Shown here: one piece after another, positions 1-10,946 of the stretch | How positions within the stretch are numbered: the stretch's first letter is position 1 | Layout: every line of letters starts with the position of its first letter | DNA from: Fragilaria radians | Lineage: Eukaryota; Bacillariophyta; Fragilariophyceae; Fragilariales; Fragilariaceae | DNA length: 64,000 nucleotides | Assembly: GCA_900642245.1 (NCBI GenBank) | Contig: CAAAJI010000012.1 | Span: 530,643 to 594,642 of the forward strand | Direction: 5' to 3' | Translations under genes and position numbers: made by a program | Notes under the pieces: model-generated | Databases searched by the model: none | Told to the model about the DNA's origin: nothing | What the model saw: only the letters and a program-made list of their open reading frames with translations

Positions 1-1216
1 TGACTTCACAAACCAAATTGCAACTATTTCCTTTCTTGTGTGAAAAGCTTATACGTCATTCATGGATTGATGTAATTTACTATATTCTTCTTCTAAACCA
101 ACAAATCCTAAATGGATGTCATAAATTAGATGAATGCAGTGTTGAAATTGATGACTCCCGGTGTGCAGGAGATATGGTCTAATCATTTATGCATTGAGCA
201 AGAATCATCTAAGGCCGTGAGGTGTATTTCTGTACCTTTTTCGAAGTTATCCCACAATAATTATGCAAGCTGATATGTAAAGGCACTAATTATGATCCCA
301 TTTAGAACCTGACTGATATTTGTATGTACACAAAGATGGAATGATGAATGATTTGCATAGAAATGAGTAATCACATTCAATTAAACAATAATAAGAGTAT
401 AATTTCATTACTAGGAAAACCAATTAGAATTTTTTTTGTTTAATTTATCCTATCAGAAAGGAAAAATAATGAGCACATATGTAATCAGTGCTTAAGGGAA
501 TTCAAAATCTCTTTATCACTTAAAGTGCTTACACGTTTGTTTCTGTCGACAGATATATGGCTGGAATACAGCCAAAGAGATAAAATAATCACTTTGTAAA
601 ATTGAGTAACAGAGGAATGCAATGCCCAAAATAATTTGAAATTGGAATCCATAGCTCCTGAGAGAGAGGAATGGGGGCTTGAGACTAGATTCCCCTTGCT
701 AGCTCAGCACATATTTTGCTTAATATAGGAGTGAAGACTAATTTTTGTCTAAAAGGATGCATCTTCAAAATTCCTACAAGCTCTTGATGTAGAATCTTGA
801 AATTACGTCTACATACAGCAGATCAAGACCTGGGATGGGCTCTATTGAAACACGGAGTGAGGTAACTGCTGGATATTACTGTGTCATCAACATTGCTTTC
901 TATTTAAATAAACTGGAACCGCAACGGGAAAAAAGCTGCAAAAGTATTCAATCATAATTCTCAAATAAATGGTAGCTGAGATAGAGAGCCAATGCCACAC
1001 AATACAAAAAGCCATATGCTTGCAGCTAGTCACAGATTGATACACAATTTTTGAATATACAGTCAATAAGTCAAAGAGGATTATGTTTCTTAGATTGGGG
1101 TGGACCAAGATAAGTCATGGCAGTTTTCGAAGGTTCAGATTAAGGCTTTACACCCTCACACAAAGCTTAATCAGTTTGAGAAAAATGACTTAGGTCCCTC
1201 AAAATCAAGATGATAT
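1..1216. other. Gene-free stretch at left edge
   Basis: AT-rich DNA with many stops in all frames. The longest open frames are short and lack conserved-looking composition. I see no gene, RNA or repeat here; it ends at the first LTR copy. Confidence 0.5.
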
Positions 1217-1842
1217 TGCTCTATGGTGAGATATAGAAAGTAGACACAGAGAAAAGATATAGACTAATTTATTGCCTTTTCCGTTAGTCTTGTTAAATCT
1301 TGAAACTTCTCTCAAGAGATGTTCTTAAGTGATCTTCGTGATTAAACTTGAAAATTTGCAATCTTGTTCTTAGCTTCCTCCCAACTGCTAGGATATCTTG
1401 CTTCAACCTTGTCCATAAGGACAAGTTTGTTATCCATAAGGGTAAGTTAGTTTAGACCTTCAACTCTTTATAGTTAAAGAGTTGTCTTCTAATTTAGATC
1501 TTTATTTAGATCATTGTTATAACCGTCTTACTTTAGATCCGGTCCTGGATTGTATAACAATACTCTCCATTTATAAGCAATAGTTATGCCTCACTAAGTT
1601 TATCATAGTAAACTTGTGGTCAATATAGAATAGGATGGTTTACTTGTAACTATCCATAGGTAGATGAGTAAATGTAAGGATATGTTGATCCTACTACTAT
1701 TTTTATGTACTAACGGTACAGGACGTCTCCATACACCAGTACACACACACATCTCTTAGTTTCAGATATTATTTTGAAACTGGTATTGCTTACAACCTAT
1801 TGTGTTAGGGATTTTCTTCTTGTTCCTAGTCAAGATAGGTCA
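1217..1842 (+). repeat. Solo LTR, family 1, copy A
   Basis: The element begins TGCTCTATGG and ends AGATAGGTCA, so it has the TG...CA ends of an LTR. The five bases before it (GATAT, 1212-1216) are repeated exactly after it (1843-1847), a target-site duplication. Related copies lie at 9362-10018 (inverted), 17819-18437 and 33294-33719 (inverted, truncated). No gag or pol sequence adjoins it, so it is read as a solo LTR left by recombination between two LTRs. It contains a CA microsatellite near 1741 and the shared block with GACGTCTCC near 1723. Confidence 0.85.
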
Positions 1843-2536
1843 GATATAATGCTTCTTTCGTACATGGATTGAATACTCTCAGTCCGCATTGTTCACAAGG
1901 ATACTCATTCAAACCTTCCAACTGATAATTCTCGATTTAGCTGATTTTTTAGACCCTTTGGATGCTGTTTGAGTTGCAAAAGTCCATCCCTGTAAGTTCA
2001 AGGTTTTGAAATCATTATTATGTACTGGGGGAAAGACTCCCTAATTATTGGGAGATACTTTGTTATAAAGAGATTGGCTTGCTTGAATATGAGTTCCCAT
2101 TGCTAGTTGTAAATGATGCTGTCCAGAAAGGTCTCTCATAAGACTTGCTAACCTTCAATTAAGTTATTGTTTTCTCCCGAGTATAGGATACATAAAGTAA
2201 AGAATTATATTACAGATATCTTTGCTTGTAAATTCTAATCAATGCAGCCTGAATCCAGCCATTAACATTTCTTCATGTTAGCTTACCATTACAAGAAATT
2301 TGAACCTTCATTGTATATAAGACAAAGAATACAGGGTGCATCATATTTGGAGGTTTTCATGTTAAGATCCCTTTATTTTTTTTCTATTGAAGATGACTTT
2401 TTCATTTTTCATCCGTAGAAAAATAAAATGCGTTTTCCAAGATTTCTCGTAAATAAACGAATAATTCTTCATCCGACAAAAAAGCTGGTTGCTGGTAAAG
2501 TTTTTGGTTGCTTATTACTTCTTAGTTTTGTATGCG

Positions 2537-3508
2537 ATGTTGTCGTCTCAAAAGTTACACCGAGGATTGTTGAGAAAAATTCACTTTCGACAGGGTCAGG
2601 CAATCTCATTCAAGAATGATGCTTTCCCATGGAGATCCTTACCATTTCCAATCGAACGAGTTTCAAAGAGAGAAGATTTGTCAGGTCAAAATGTCAATTC
2701 TTTGGATCGATTCTTTCGCGCGGTTGTTGTAGGGCACCAGCTACAATATTCCTGGAGGGAGCTATTATTCGCAACCTGGAAGCAGCCACTTGCCAATGAT
2801 TTAGGTTGGGCGTTTCAAAAGGCTTTAGGGGGAGTCCTTGCCAATGTTTTTTCGGGTGAGAATTTAAGGAAAAACGTTTTTACCCAATGGCAATACAATC
2901 TCTAACGTTCTTCCAATCTCGTATCCTATATAGTTCCTATGGATGATATTGAATCCGAAAAAAATGGAATAACTCTAGACACTTCGATAATTCTCGCTAA
3001 CACTAAGTGGACATCAGTTGTTTCTGATAAGGCTAGAGAATACTCACAGAACACCATAGATGAGGCGATACTCTCTCACTACAAGTCCGTTGACATCTCC
3101 CAGCTAGATGTGACGTTAAGTATGAAAGTCATGGGATCGTTTCTTGAGTCTATCTTCTTGTTGCCATTCACTCGGAGTCAGATTGCAGATGAACCCAGCA
3201 TTCGTGACACTTACAGAGCATTACTGTTGGCAGCACGTGAAAAATCTCCAGATGTTGCAGAATTGGAGAAAATCTTGTTTGAAAAATCCGATTCGCTATC
3301 ACGTTGCACTATCTTTGCAGATGTATCTATCATTAGCATGGAAAAGTTCGAAGTGAAAAATAAAAATACAGGGGAATTACTTCAAGGATACGACGATGGT
3401 AAACTTCGAATCGTTTATCATTTAGTTAGATTTGAGAAAGATTCTGTTGGAGATGCGTGGAAGGTTGTAGACTGGGATGACATGCTTGAAGGTAACACGT
3501 GGTACTAA
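2537..3508 (+). CDS. Unrecognised two-exon protein
   Basis: Two open frames lie in the same frame, separated by one TAA at 2903-2905. A 78-nt GT-AG intron (2856-2933) removes it: donor GTGAGAA, a CTAAC branch-like site at 2902-2906 and acceptor TATATAG. Splicing is in frame and gives about 297 residues from the first ATG. The 5' end is unsettled. This frame is open from about 2489 and encodes a hydrophobic stretch without an ATG. An overlapping frame from ATG 2428 to 2619 also encodes a hydrophobic leader. A 31-nt GT...AG segment (2495-2525) would join the two in phase, but it is very short for an intron. The C-terminal third is rich in beta-type segments and ends in an Asp/Trp-rich tail. I recognise no family. 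It could be a membrane or organelle-targeted protein. Confidence 0.55.
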
Positions 3509-3757
3509 GCATATCGTTGAGTGTGCGAAAGAATTAGGATTTGCGATTTTCGAATTCGATGAGAGTGAAAAGGAGAAGTGAATCATGCATTTGCTCAAAA
3601 GTTAATCAGCATGTTTAAGATACTTTAAATATTTGTTCTAGAATCTCTGTACGACGATTAAAAAGCCAATTAAGATAAGCTAATGAGGAGGCAATAAAAA
3701 AATTCGAATTTTCTCTCTATAGTGTGTGATATGTGCATTTAATGTGGTGTGTTTTTA

Positions 3758-4162
3758 TTAGTCTTGATTCTTATCAAGTAGCGAGGAGGATGCCTGAGCC
3801 TTTTTCCAAATGGATCTACGATCAAGCTGAAAGTCTGGAATCATAACTTTGGTAACGACAGGTTTATCGTTTGTGTCATAAACGCTTTCAACACTTGTGC
3901 ATTGGATGTTAGATATAGCTTTGCCTTGGCATCTTTTTGTGGACTTCTCATGGTATTCAGCAGATCCGAATAAACAAAAATCTTCCGTCGCCTCGGTAAA
4001 ATGCATTGCTACATCCTCGAATGTTTGCCGATGTTGAGAAGATGCTGATCCCACATTATGAACCTCATTTGAATGGCTTCCATAAAGTAGCGTTGGAGTC
4101 TTAAGTCTTTCTAGTACCGCCATGTAATTTGTGGGTTTGCTTGAGGATGAGATGGAAATCAT
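3758..4162 (-). CDS. Possible small secreted or anchored protein
   Basis: The open frame extends from a stop just upstream of 4219 down to 3758, but the first ATG is at 4162. From that ATG the product is 134 residues: Ser/Thr-rich, with Cys residues and a charged C-terminus. The codons just upstream of the ATG encode a strongly hydrophobic run (Leu-Leu-Pro-Leu-Val-Phe-Phe-Leu) that would make a good signal sequence. The true start may therefore lie in an upstream exon, with the TTAG before 4235 as a possible acceptor. No family recognised. A non-coding frame cannot be excluded. Confidence 0.4.
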   Translation of the reverse strand: MISISSSSKPTNYMAVLERLKTPTLLYGSHSNEVHNVGSASSQHRQTFEDVAMHFTEATEDFCLFGSAEYHEKSTKRCQGKAISNIQCTSVESVYDTNDKPVVTKVMIPDFQLDRRSIWKKAQASSSLLDKNQD

Positions 4163-4445
4163 CAAAGATAAGAAAAACACCAGTGGCAATAGGTCGAATG
4201 AATATTTCCACACAATCAAATATTGTGATGAAAATTACTAATACTCAGGTCTGATGATTGCAATCAAGAAGTTAAATTTTTATCCCCCTTAAAAGTGTTC
4301 AGAAGACGGTTAATTATATCGCCGAACAATCAAAATTGAGCGATAAAAAAAAATTGGACATGTCATGAGGCAATTCCGTGTCAAGTAGCTCAAGCCTTAA
4401 AGAGTAATAGCGATCGACAAAAAATATTTATGTAAAAGAGCGATG

Positions 4446-4770
4446 CTAAGCATCACGTTTCGTTGAATCCAACCAGCACATCATTAGGTTCATTAGATTT
4501 ACTGCAGAATTGGATCTCTTCATCAATTTAGCAAAATGTTGCCTGATAACACTGATATCACTGTCGTTACTGAGTCGACACCACGGACTGAGGATGTCAA
4601 ACGTTTGGCAATTTTGGCCTAAGAGCTGTACCTCAAGAGGATCTTCATAATAATAATCTTCTGATTTGGGAAAGAGTACCAACAACATAGAGGCACACAA
4701 TGGATATTGGTTAGTAAGCAACCGTTTGAATTTCGGGTGATACTTGAGAAATTCTTTTGGGAAATATAGG
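4446..4770 (-). pseudogene. Possible terminal exon or gene fragment
   Basis: The minus-strand frame is open from about 4770 to a stop at 4446 and encodes about 105 residues of normal-looking protein composition, with Trp, Cys and paired aromatics. The first ATG is internal (about 4688), and the open part begins after a stop. It could be a 3'-terminal exon with an acceptor near 4760. No convincing upstream exon is visible between 4800 and 5750, so a gene remnant is equally possible. Family not recognised. Confidence 0.25.
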
Positions 4771-5750
4771 TATCAGAGAGATGGAAAAGTATCTAAGGAA
4801 GTCTCCGCAATGGAATCAAAATAACTCCCTTTGACTTAGGATAAACATAATCAAGACTAGTCCTTTACTTTTGTCCTTTACCAGCAGAATAAGGTAAATA
4901 AGGAACCGCTTTGCATACTCTTAACGATTTGACTACTGGATGAAAGAAACACTTTAAGCGGATTCATGCATGCTGTTTTTGGTTAGGAACATGACATGAA
5001 TTAAAGATAGTGTTTGTCAAAATGACAAGAAATAAAAGAGGAACGTAGCTACTTTCATTTTTCAGTATTTTCTTTGGTGACGAAGAAGAAGTATTTTCCT
5101 GATCTTGTGTACATAGTTGAACTCAAAGTGAAATGCAACAATGCTGAGCTTGTCACCAAGTATATGGTGAATGGCTTCATGATATTTTTAACCACAACTG
5201 AACACGAAATGAATCTATTGACAATCCTACTGCCAATTTAGGATACCTTTTAGTTTATGGCTGAAGCTCCCTATTTTTGTATCTCAATACTTCATTTAGT
5301 TATACTTTAAGAGCCTTCTAGCAATTTTCTCCGCCTGATATTTGACGTAAAAGGTCCTTTGTGGCACTTGTAAGGAAGTTTAATTCAGCGGAAGTGAAGC
5401 CCATATAAATAAGTACAGAGCGCACTTAAGATGTAATCAAATTAAAGGTTAGTACACAGGAGAAGAAGTATGCATACTAAGAATAACCCTTAGTTGTGTT
5501 GGCCTGGGTTATACCTTTGAAAATGAATCTTGACAGACACATTCAAGTCTACTTGCCATTGGGTTGACAGAATATGTTTCTTTAATTGCAATCCGTAAGT
5601 GTTCACGATTATCCCTGAAAAGAATCAATGGTTCGATAAACAGGATTTTAAGGTTAGGGGCAGTAGAGGTTTATTCACGATCGACGACGAAGGAAACATG
5701 TGAATCACACTTTACGACTCAATCAACCTCAACGAAACATAAATCCCGAA
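4771..5750. other. Intergenic, no clear feature
   Basis: AT-rich DNA with no long open frame. It presumably holds the promoter of the ArfGAP gene that begins at 5751. No repeat or RNA recognised. Confidence 0.4.
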
Positions 5751-6377
5751 ATGCTTGAATCGGAACCAGAATCACTGATCAAAAGGGCCGCAGAGGAGCT
5801 GAAGGCGATAAAAAACAGTGGACTTGTTCCTTTTCCACCTACCTGTTACAAGTTGGTTCGAAATATTCATGGTAACAGCCACTGTATCGACTGTGGATCA
5901 TGCCATCCTACATGGGCATCGATAAGCTTTGGGGCTCTAATTTGTATCAAATGCTCTGGAATGCATCGAAGCCTTGGAATACATGTAAGTTATTCTTTCA
6001 AAAACAAAAGAAAGTAATTGCACATGATAAATAAGAATCTCACCCAGAAAAAATAGATATCCAAAGTAAGAAATCTCGAATTAGATCATTGGTCACATGA
6101 TCAAATAATTTGTATGCTCGAAGGTGGTAATAGTCAGCTTCATGAATTTTTTGATCGCCATTTTTTGGTAGACAATGGAATTGGGAAAAGGGAGATTCTT
6201 GAGAAGAGGTATCGCACGAAGGCCGCAAGTTTTTATCGACATGGCATTAGAGATCACATAGAATATGTTATTGGAATTGGAGAGTATCGAGGAAGAAAGT
6301 TTTCCAGATTGTCTCCAAGAGGTCAAGCTATGAAACCTCTAAGACATTCAATTAATGTCTGTTCCGAGGAAAGATAG
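5751..6377 (+). CDS. Small ArfGAP-domain protein
   Basis: Predicted GTPase-activating protein for Arf-family GTPases in vesicle traffic. The first exon (5751-5984) encodes the ArfGAP zinc finger, with Cys at residues 45, 48, 65 and 68 (C-x2-C-x16-C-x2-C). Met-His-Arg-Ser-Leu-Gly follows, containing the Arg finger (Arg73). A 72-nt intron (5985-6056, GTAAGT...ATAG) is in phase 0. Splicing restores the family's His-Ile-Ser-Lys-Val-Arg stretch. Exon 2 continues with Leu-Asp-x-Trp, Gly-Gly-Asn and the Arg-Tyr-x-Thr-Lys-Ala-Ala block, then a short basic tail. The spliced product is about 184 residues, little more than the catalytic domain. It lacks the long C-terminal extensions of ARFGAP1 or SMAP types. 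The GTG at 5700 is in frame but is not a likely start; the ATG at 5751 is used here. Confidence 0.88.
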
Positions 6378-7440
6378 AATTGTTGTCAAGATGAAGGCGA
6401 TGAGTTGATTCTAAGATTTAATCGGTTCCAATATATCTCTCACCATTCAATCTGTAAGCTTCTGTGCTTCTTTCGATGTAAATTGTGCATCATATCGCGA
6501 GAAGAGGAATCTCAAGATTAGAAAAACTCATCTTCTAGTGACTCCGTGTAAAGTGATTTGTTGGGTCAGATTAGTCAGAAGAGTCCCTTTTAATGTATAT
6601 ATTTAACATCATTCACAACATTCGAAAAATAATAGTCTTAAACAATAATTCCAACTTACTCAGGAAGTGAGAAAGATGTCAATCGAAAAGCAAAGGGCAT
6701 TGTAAATTTCAATCTCTTTGCGAGGGAATCCTTTAATATTGAATTTTTAGATGCCGCTCACTGTATTAAACGTCACGAAAATTACAGCGTGTCTTATCAG
6801 TGAATCAAGTTTTGTTTTTATTCTTCAGCCTTGAGAATCATGTGATGATAGGTTTGATAATTGATCTAATTATTTCCATACAATTTTTGAGTGATTTTGG
6901 AGTCAGACTGATTTGCCTTTCAAAATGAATGCCTAGATATGCGAAACAGAAAATGGACAAAGAAATTTTAATCTGACTGGTAAGAACATATTTTGTCCTA
7001 TTGGAAAGGTATGTGATTCATTCTAATTTTAAATCTACTTGCGGTTTTTTCTTTCACTTTCTTCTTTAGATCTAGATGCATGGGAAATCGTCTACTCCTC
7101 TTAAGTAGTGTTCTTTATTGCATGGGAGATCTATGAGAGTGACTTTTCAAGTGCTTCTTAACTTCTTGGCAGTATGACAAAACGCTAGGGGCAATGGTGA
7201 GCAGCAACTGGGTTTTGCTTCCTTCTTTTTTGAGCATCAGACGCTTTCGTAGTAGTTGTCTATGAGGAGTAATGAACTGTGTTGATCCTTGCCGAGTCTC
7301 CGATGACAATCCTTTAGTGATTTGATATCAGACAACAAGTACTAAATCAGGGTAAGGTCACAGATATCGATATATGCATGAGATGACGGACAAATTGTCT
7401 TCTCTTGTTTTAATGAGAGTTATGTATTAGGGGAAGACCT
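6378..7440. other. Intergenic, no clear feature
   Basis: A 64-codon minus frame at 7115-7309 exists, but its composition (Lys/Leu/Ser-rich, no motif) does not convince. Otherwise AT-rich DNA up to an LTR-like repeat at 7441. Confidence 0.4.
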
Positions 7441-7982
7441 TGCTCTGTGGAGATTGAAAGTAGAAAAATTATGTTCTATTTTTAGAAAATTATGAAAACT
7501 ACTCTTGTTTAATTAATCATACAAGAGTGGAATCTTGATGACTCATTTTTTGCTATTATTTTCAATTAGATCAGCCTATAATTTAGGATGAATTATTATA
7601 TCCAGATTATTCTGCTTAGTCAAAATATCTTTTGACTTATTTTATTTAGAATGAAATATTCAAGTCATGTTACACTTCATTAAACACAGGGGTTTTTTAT
7701 CACCTAAGTTTTAGAGATCTTTGATTAGTATCATCTAAAATTTGTAAACTAAAAACAACAACCATTATTCTTTTCAGTTGTTGTTGTTTTAGCTGTGGTA
7801 ATATGGCTGATATCTTCATTATCTATATTTGCATGTACTAGCAACAATAGACATCTCCAAATGCTCATTTGGCATAAAATATTATCTTCTTGAATTAATG
7901 CTCTTCAACTTTAATTCGCTGTGTTTTTTATAAGTAAAAAGTGTTATCTACTAGTATTCTTAATATAGAACAGAGCTTGGTA
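7441..7982 (+). repeat. LTR-like repeat, family 2, copy E, cut by gap
   Basis: This stretch aligns by eye with 14716-15235. Shared blocks include the region around AAATTATGAAAA, the block near AATATCTTTTGACTT, and GTATCATCTAAAATTTG near 7729. It begins TGCTCTGTGG, close to the family 1 start TGCTCTATGG. It also shares ATGTACTA...CATCTCC with family 1. It runs into the assembly gap, so its right end is unknown. The internal part includes a short hairpin of AACAACAACC and GTTGTTGTTG (about 7755-7790). Confidence 0.6.
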
Positions 7983-8816
7983 NNNNNNNNNNNNNNNNNN
8001 NNNNNNNNNNNNNNNNNNNNNNNNNNNNNNNNNNNNNNNNNNNNNNNNNNNNNNNNNNNNNNNNNNNNNNNNNNNNNNNNNNNNNNNNNNNNNNNNNNNN
8101 NNNNNNNNNNNNNNNNNNNNNNNNNNNNNNNNNNNNNNNNNNNNNNNNNNNNNNNNNNNNNNNNNNNNNNNNNNNNNNNNNNNNNNNNNNNNNNNNNNNN
8201 NNNNNNNNNNNNNNNNNNNNNNNNNNNNNNNNNNNNNNNNNNNNNNNNNNNNNNNNNNNNNNNNNNNNNNNNNNNNNNNNNNNNNNNNNNNNNNNNNNNN
8301 NNNNNNNNNNNNNNNNNNNNNNNNNNNNNNNNNNNNNNNNNNNNNNNNNNNNNNNNNNNNNNNNNNNNNNNNNNNNNNNNNNNNNNNNNNNNNNNNNNNN
8401 NNNNNNNNNNNNNNNNNNNNNNNNNNNNNNNNNNNNNNNNNNNNNNNNNNNNNNNNNNNNNNNNNNNNNNNNNNNNNNNNNNNNNNNNNNNNNNNNNNNN
8501 NNNNNNNNNNNNNNNNNNNNNNNNNNNNNNNNNNNNNNNNNNNNNNNNNNNNNNNNNNNNNNNNNNNNNNNNNNNNNNNNNNNNNNNNNNNNNNNNNNNN
8601 NNNNNNNNNNNNNNNNNNNNNNNNNNNNNNNNNNNNNNNNNNNNNNNNNNNNNNNNNNNNNNNNNNNNNNNNNNNNNNNNNNNNNNNNNNNNNNNNNNNN
8701 NNNNNNNNNNNNNNNNNNNNNNNNNNNNNNNNNNNNNNNNNNNNNNNNNNNNNNNNNNNNNNNNNNNNNNNNNNNNNNNNNNNNNNNNNNNNNNNNNNNN
8801 NNNNNNNNNNNNNNNN
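7983..8816. other. Assembly gap (834 N)
   Basis: A run of undetermined bases. An LTR-like repeat enters it from the left, so the gap is probably repeat-related. Confidence 0.99.
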
Positions 8817-9361
8817 TAAAGATCTTGACTCAAAGGTACGTCGGGTATAAGGTTGCTATGTACCTTTTCAAGAGATTTGAAATTCTAATTTAAAATGATT
8901 TTTGGCATTAAAATGTAGCAGATATACTCACACACAAAATTTCATTTGCAGAATCCAATAAGATCCAAGGGTTGGGGAAGTTTTCACTGTCAAAGAAAGG
9001 TCTTAGGAGAAAGTGCAATAGCTTATATTTTATGGGTTGCAATCTCAAGACAGAAGAATTTGAAATATTTTGAGCGTTTGAAACAAATTAACAAGGCATG
9101 ATACATCTCCCTGGTGACTAAACATTTCATAAAGTGTTTTTGTGAGACTAGACTGAAGAAAAGGGCATTAGATTTAGTATTTTTTCTAGGGCTGCAACCT
9201 CAAAGCACTTGTGCGTTTTGCTCACCTTAGTAATGAAAATCCCAAAGTCAATTTAGATTTTCATTTCTGAAACATTCATCAACATGAACCCTTAATTTTT
9301 AAAGTAGAGGACGGCCTTAAGTATTTGTGGCGCTAGTTCATGAATACAGCACAAAAGGATA
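8817..9361. other. Intergenic between gap and LTR
   Basis: No open frame of note. Nothing recognised here except the GGATA (9357-9361) that forms the left target-site duplication of the following LTR. Confidence 0.4.
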
Positions 9362-10018
9362 TGACCTACCTTGGCTGAAGGATCAAGAAGCTAATCCCTA
9401 ACACAATAGACTGTAAACAATAGCAGTTTAATAGTAAAATATTAAACTAGGAGATGTGTGTGTGTACTGGTATAAGGAGATGTCATGTGCCGTTAGTGCA
9501 TAGTAAATAATAGTAGAATCAAAATATTCTTACATTTACTCATCTAGCTATGGGTAGTTACAAGTAAGCTATCCTATTACTTACCTACCACAAGTTTGAC
9601 TATGATAAATGATTCATTAGTTAAACTCAGTGAAGATTAAATATTGTTTATAAATGGAAAGTGTCCTTATACAATCCAACACCGTTTCCAATCTAGGATG
9701 GCTATAAAAATGATCTATATAAACAGATAATTAGAGAGTTAACTCTCTAATAACAAAAGAGTCTGAAGGCTAAACTAGCTTATCCTTATTGACCACTAAC
9801 TTGTCCTTATGAACAAGTTGAAGAGACTTGTCTAAACAATTGCAAAGAAGCTTTAGAACAAGATTTTATTCTTCAAGAGGGTTCACGAACATCTCTTGAG
9901 AAGGGTCAAGAAGTTCTCTCTGAAAGAAGTTCGAAGACTGCACAAAACTAAAGAACAAAGTAATCTAAAGTAGATTATAATTTATCATTGTGTTATTTCT
10001 ATATCTCGCCGTAGAGCA
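9362..10018 (-). repeat. Solo LTR, family 1, copy B (inverted)
   Basis: Read on the minus strand it begins TGCTCTACGG and ends AAGGTAGGTCA, matching copies A and C along its length. The target-site duplication is exact: GGATA at 9357-9361 and again at 10019-10023. At 657 bp it is the longest copy. No internal retroelement sequence flanks it on either side, so it is a solo LTR inserted in the orientation opposite to copies A and C. Confidence 0.88.
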
Positions 10019-10583
10019 GGATACCATGACCTGTCATCATGATTGCCACGCCACATCACATAATGCAGGGCTACTGAACAAGTGAGTTTATGCAGGTAAA
10101 TAAGTATAATGATATCACGATCAAAATTCTAGTCTGAAAAGGATGATCAACAGACTGACTTTTAAAAGGGAGGTGCAATTTTCCGATTGGTGGTGATCAA
10201 GAATTTTACCAAAAAGCACTTGCTAGGGTTTCCGTTGTGACAGGTAATGGGGCATGGAAGATTGTGGGAAAAATTTAAAAACTCGTATTAGACTCGTGGT
10301 AAAATGAATGGATAAGATACTAACCCGTTGTAAAACCGTTTGAAGCTGGCCGTTGTGATTTGAACTGAGTTCCTTAATTAGCACCAAAAAAATATACTAT
10401 GTTGCATTACCAACATGCAAATTCACCACGAAATCAGGCTGGTGCACCCAAATGAGACGTTAAAACAACGATGAGAAAATCTATGAATCTACAAAAAGAA
10501 TGTATGTAAATTGGAGGAAAACACTGTTGACTTTGATGTAGTTATGCTCATCCTCAACACGTATAATAGCAGATTTCGCCTTT

Positions 10584-10946
10584 ATGAGGTGTCAACCAAT
10601 AAATATAAACGTGGAACGTCGGTGTGTTTTCTCGCTTGCACTTCGAGTTAATTCAGGTTTATCGAATGAAAAAGATCCACTGGAGAAGTTCCTACAGCAT
10701 GATTTATCAGTGACATCGCATATCGATATAAACCTTAGAGAGCCTTCGCTATTGAGAGAGTCTGAGCTTGACACTCTAGAATTTTCTGTTAATGACAGGT
10801 GCAGGGGATATGACGAAGGCTGGGTCGCACCCCGGACATCGCTTTTTGCTCTCCGTAATGGCAAGCTTCTCAAAATGTTATCATCATGGTTTTTAATAAG
10901 GATATTTCTTGGTGGATTCATCTTTCAGCGTCTATTGTTCTATTGA
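10584..10946. other. Ambiguous open region, both strands
   Basis: Both strands are open from an ATG. The plus frame (10584-10946, 120 codons) ends in a hydrophobic segment. The minus frame (10921-10592, 109 codons) encodes a Ser/Arg-rich, probably disordered protein. Local GC is higher than in the flanks, which favours one real gene. No family is recognised for either frame, and I cannot choose the strand. Confidence 0.3.

Noticed and set aside
2495..2525. A 31-nt GT...AG intron joining frames 2428 and 2489
   Set aside because: In phase but far shorter than the other introns in the window (64-109 nt); kept only as a hypothesis.
7928..8833. Long open frames on both strands over the first gap
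   Set aside because: They consist almost entirely of X from undetermined bases.
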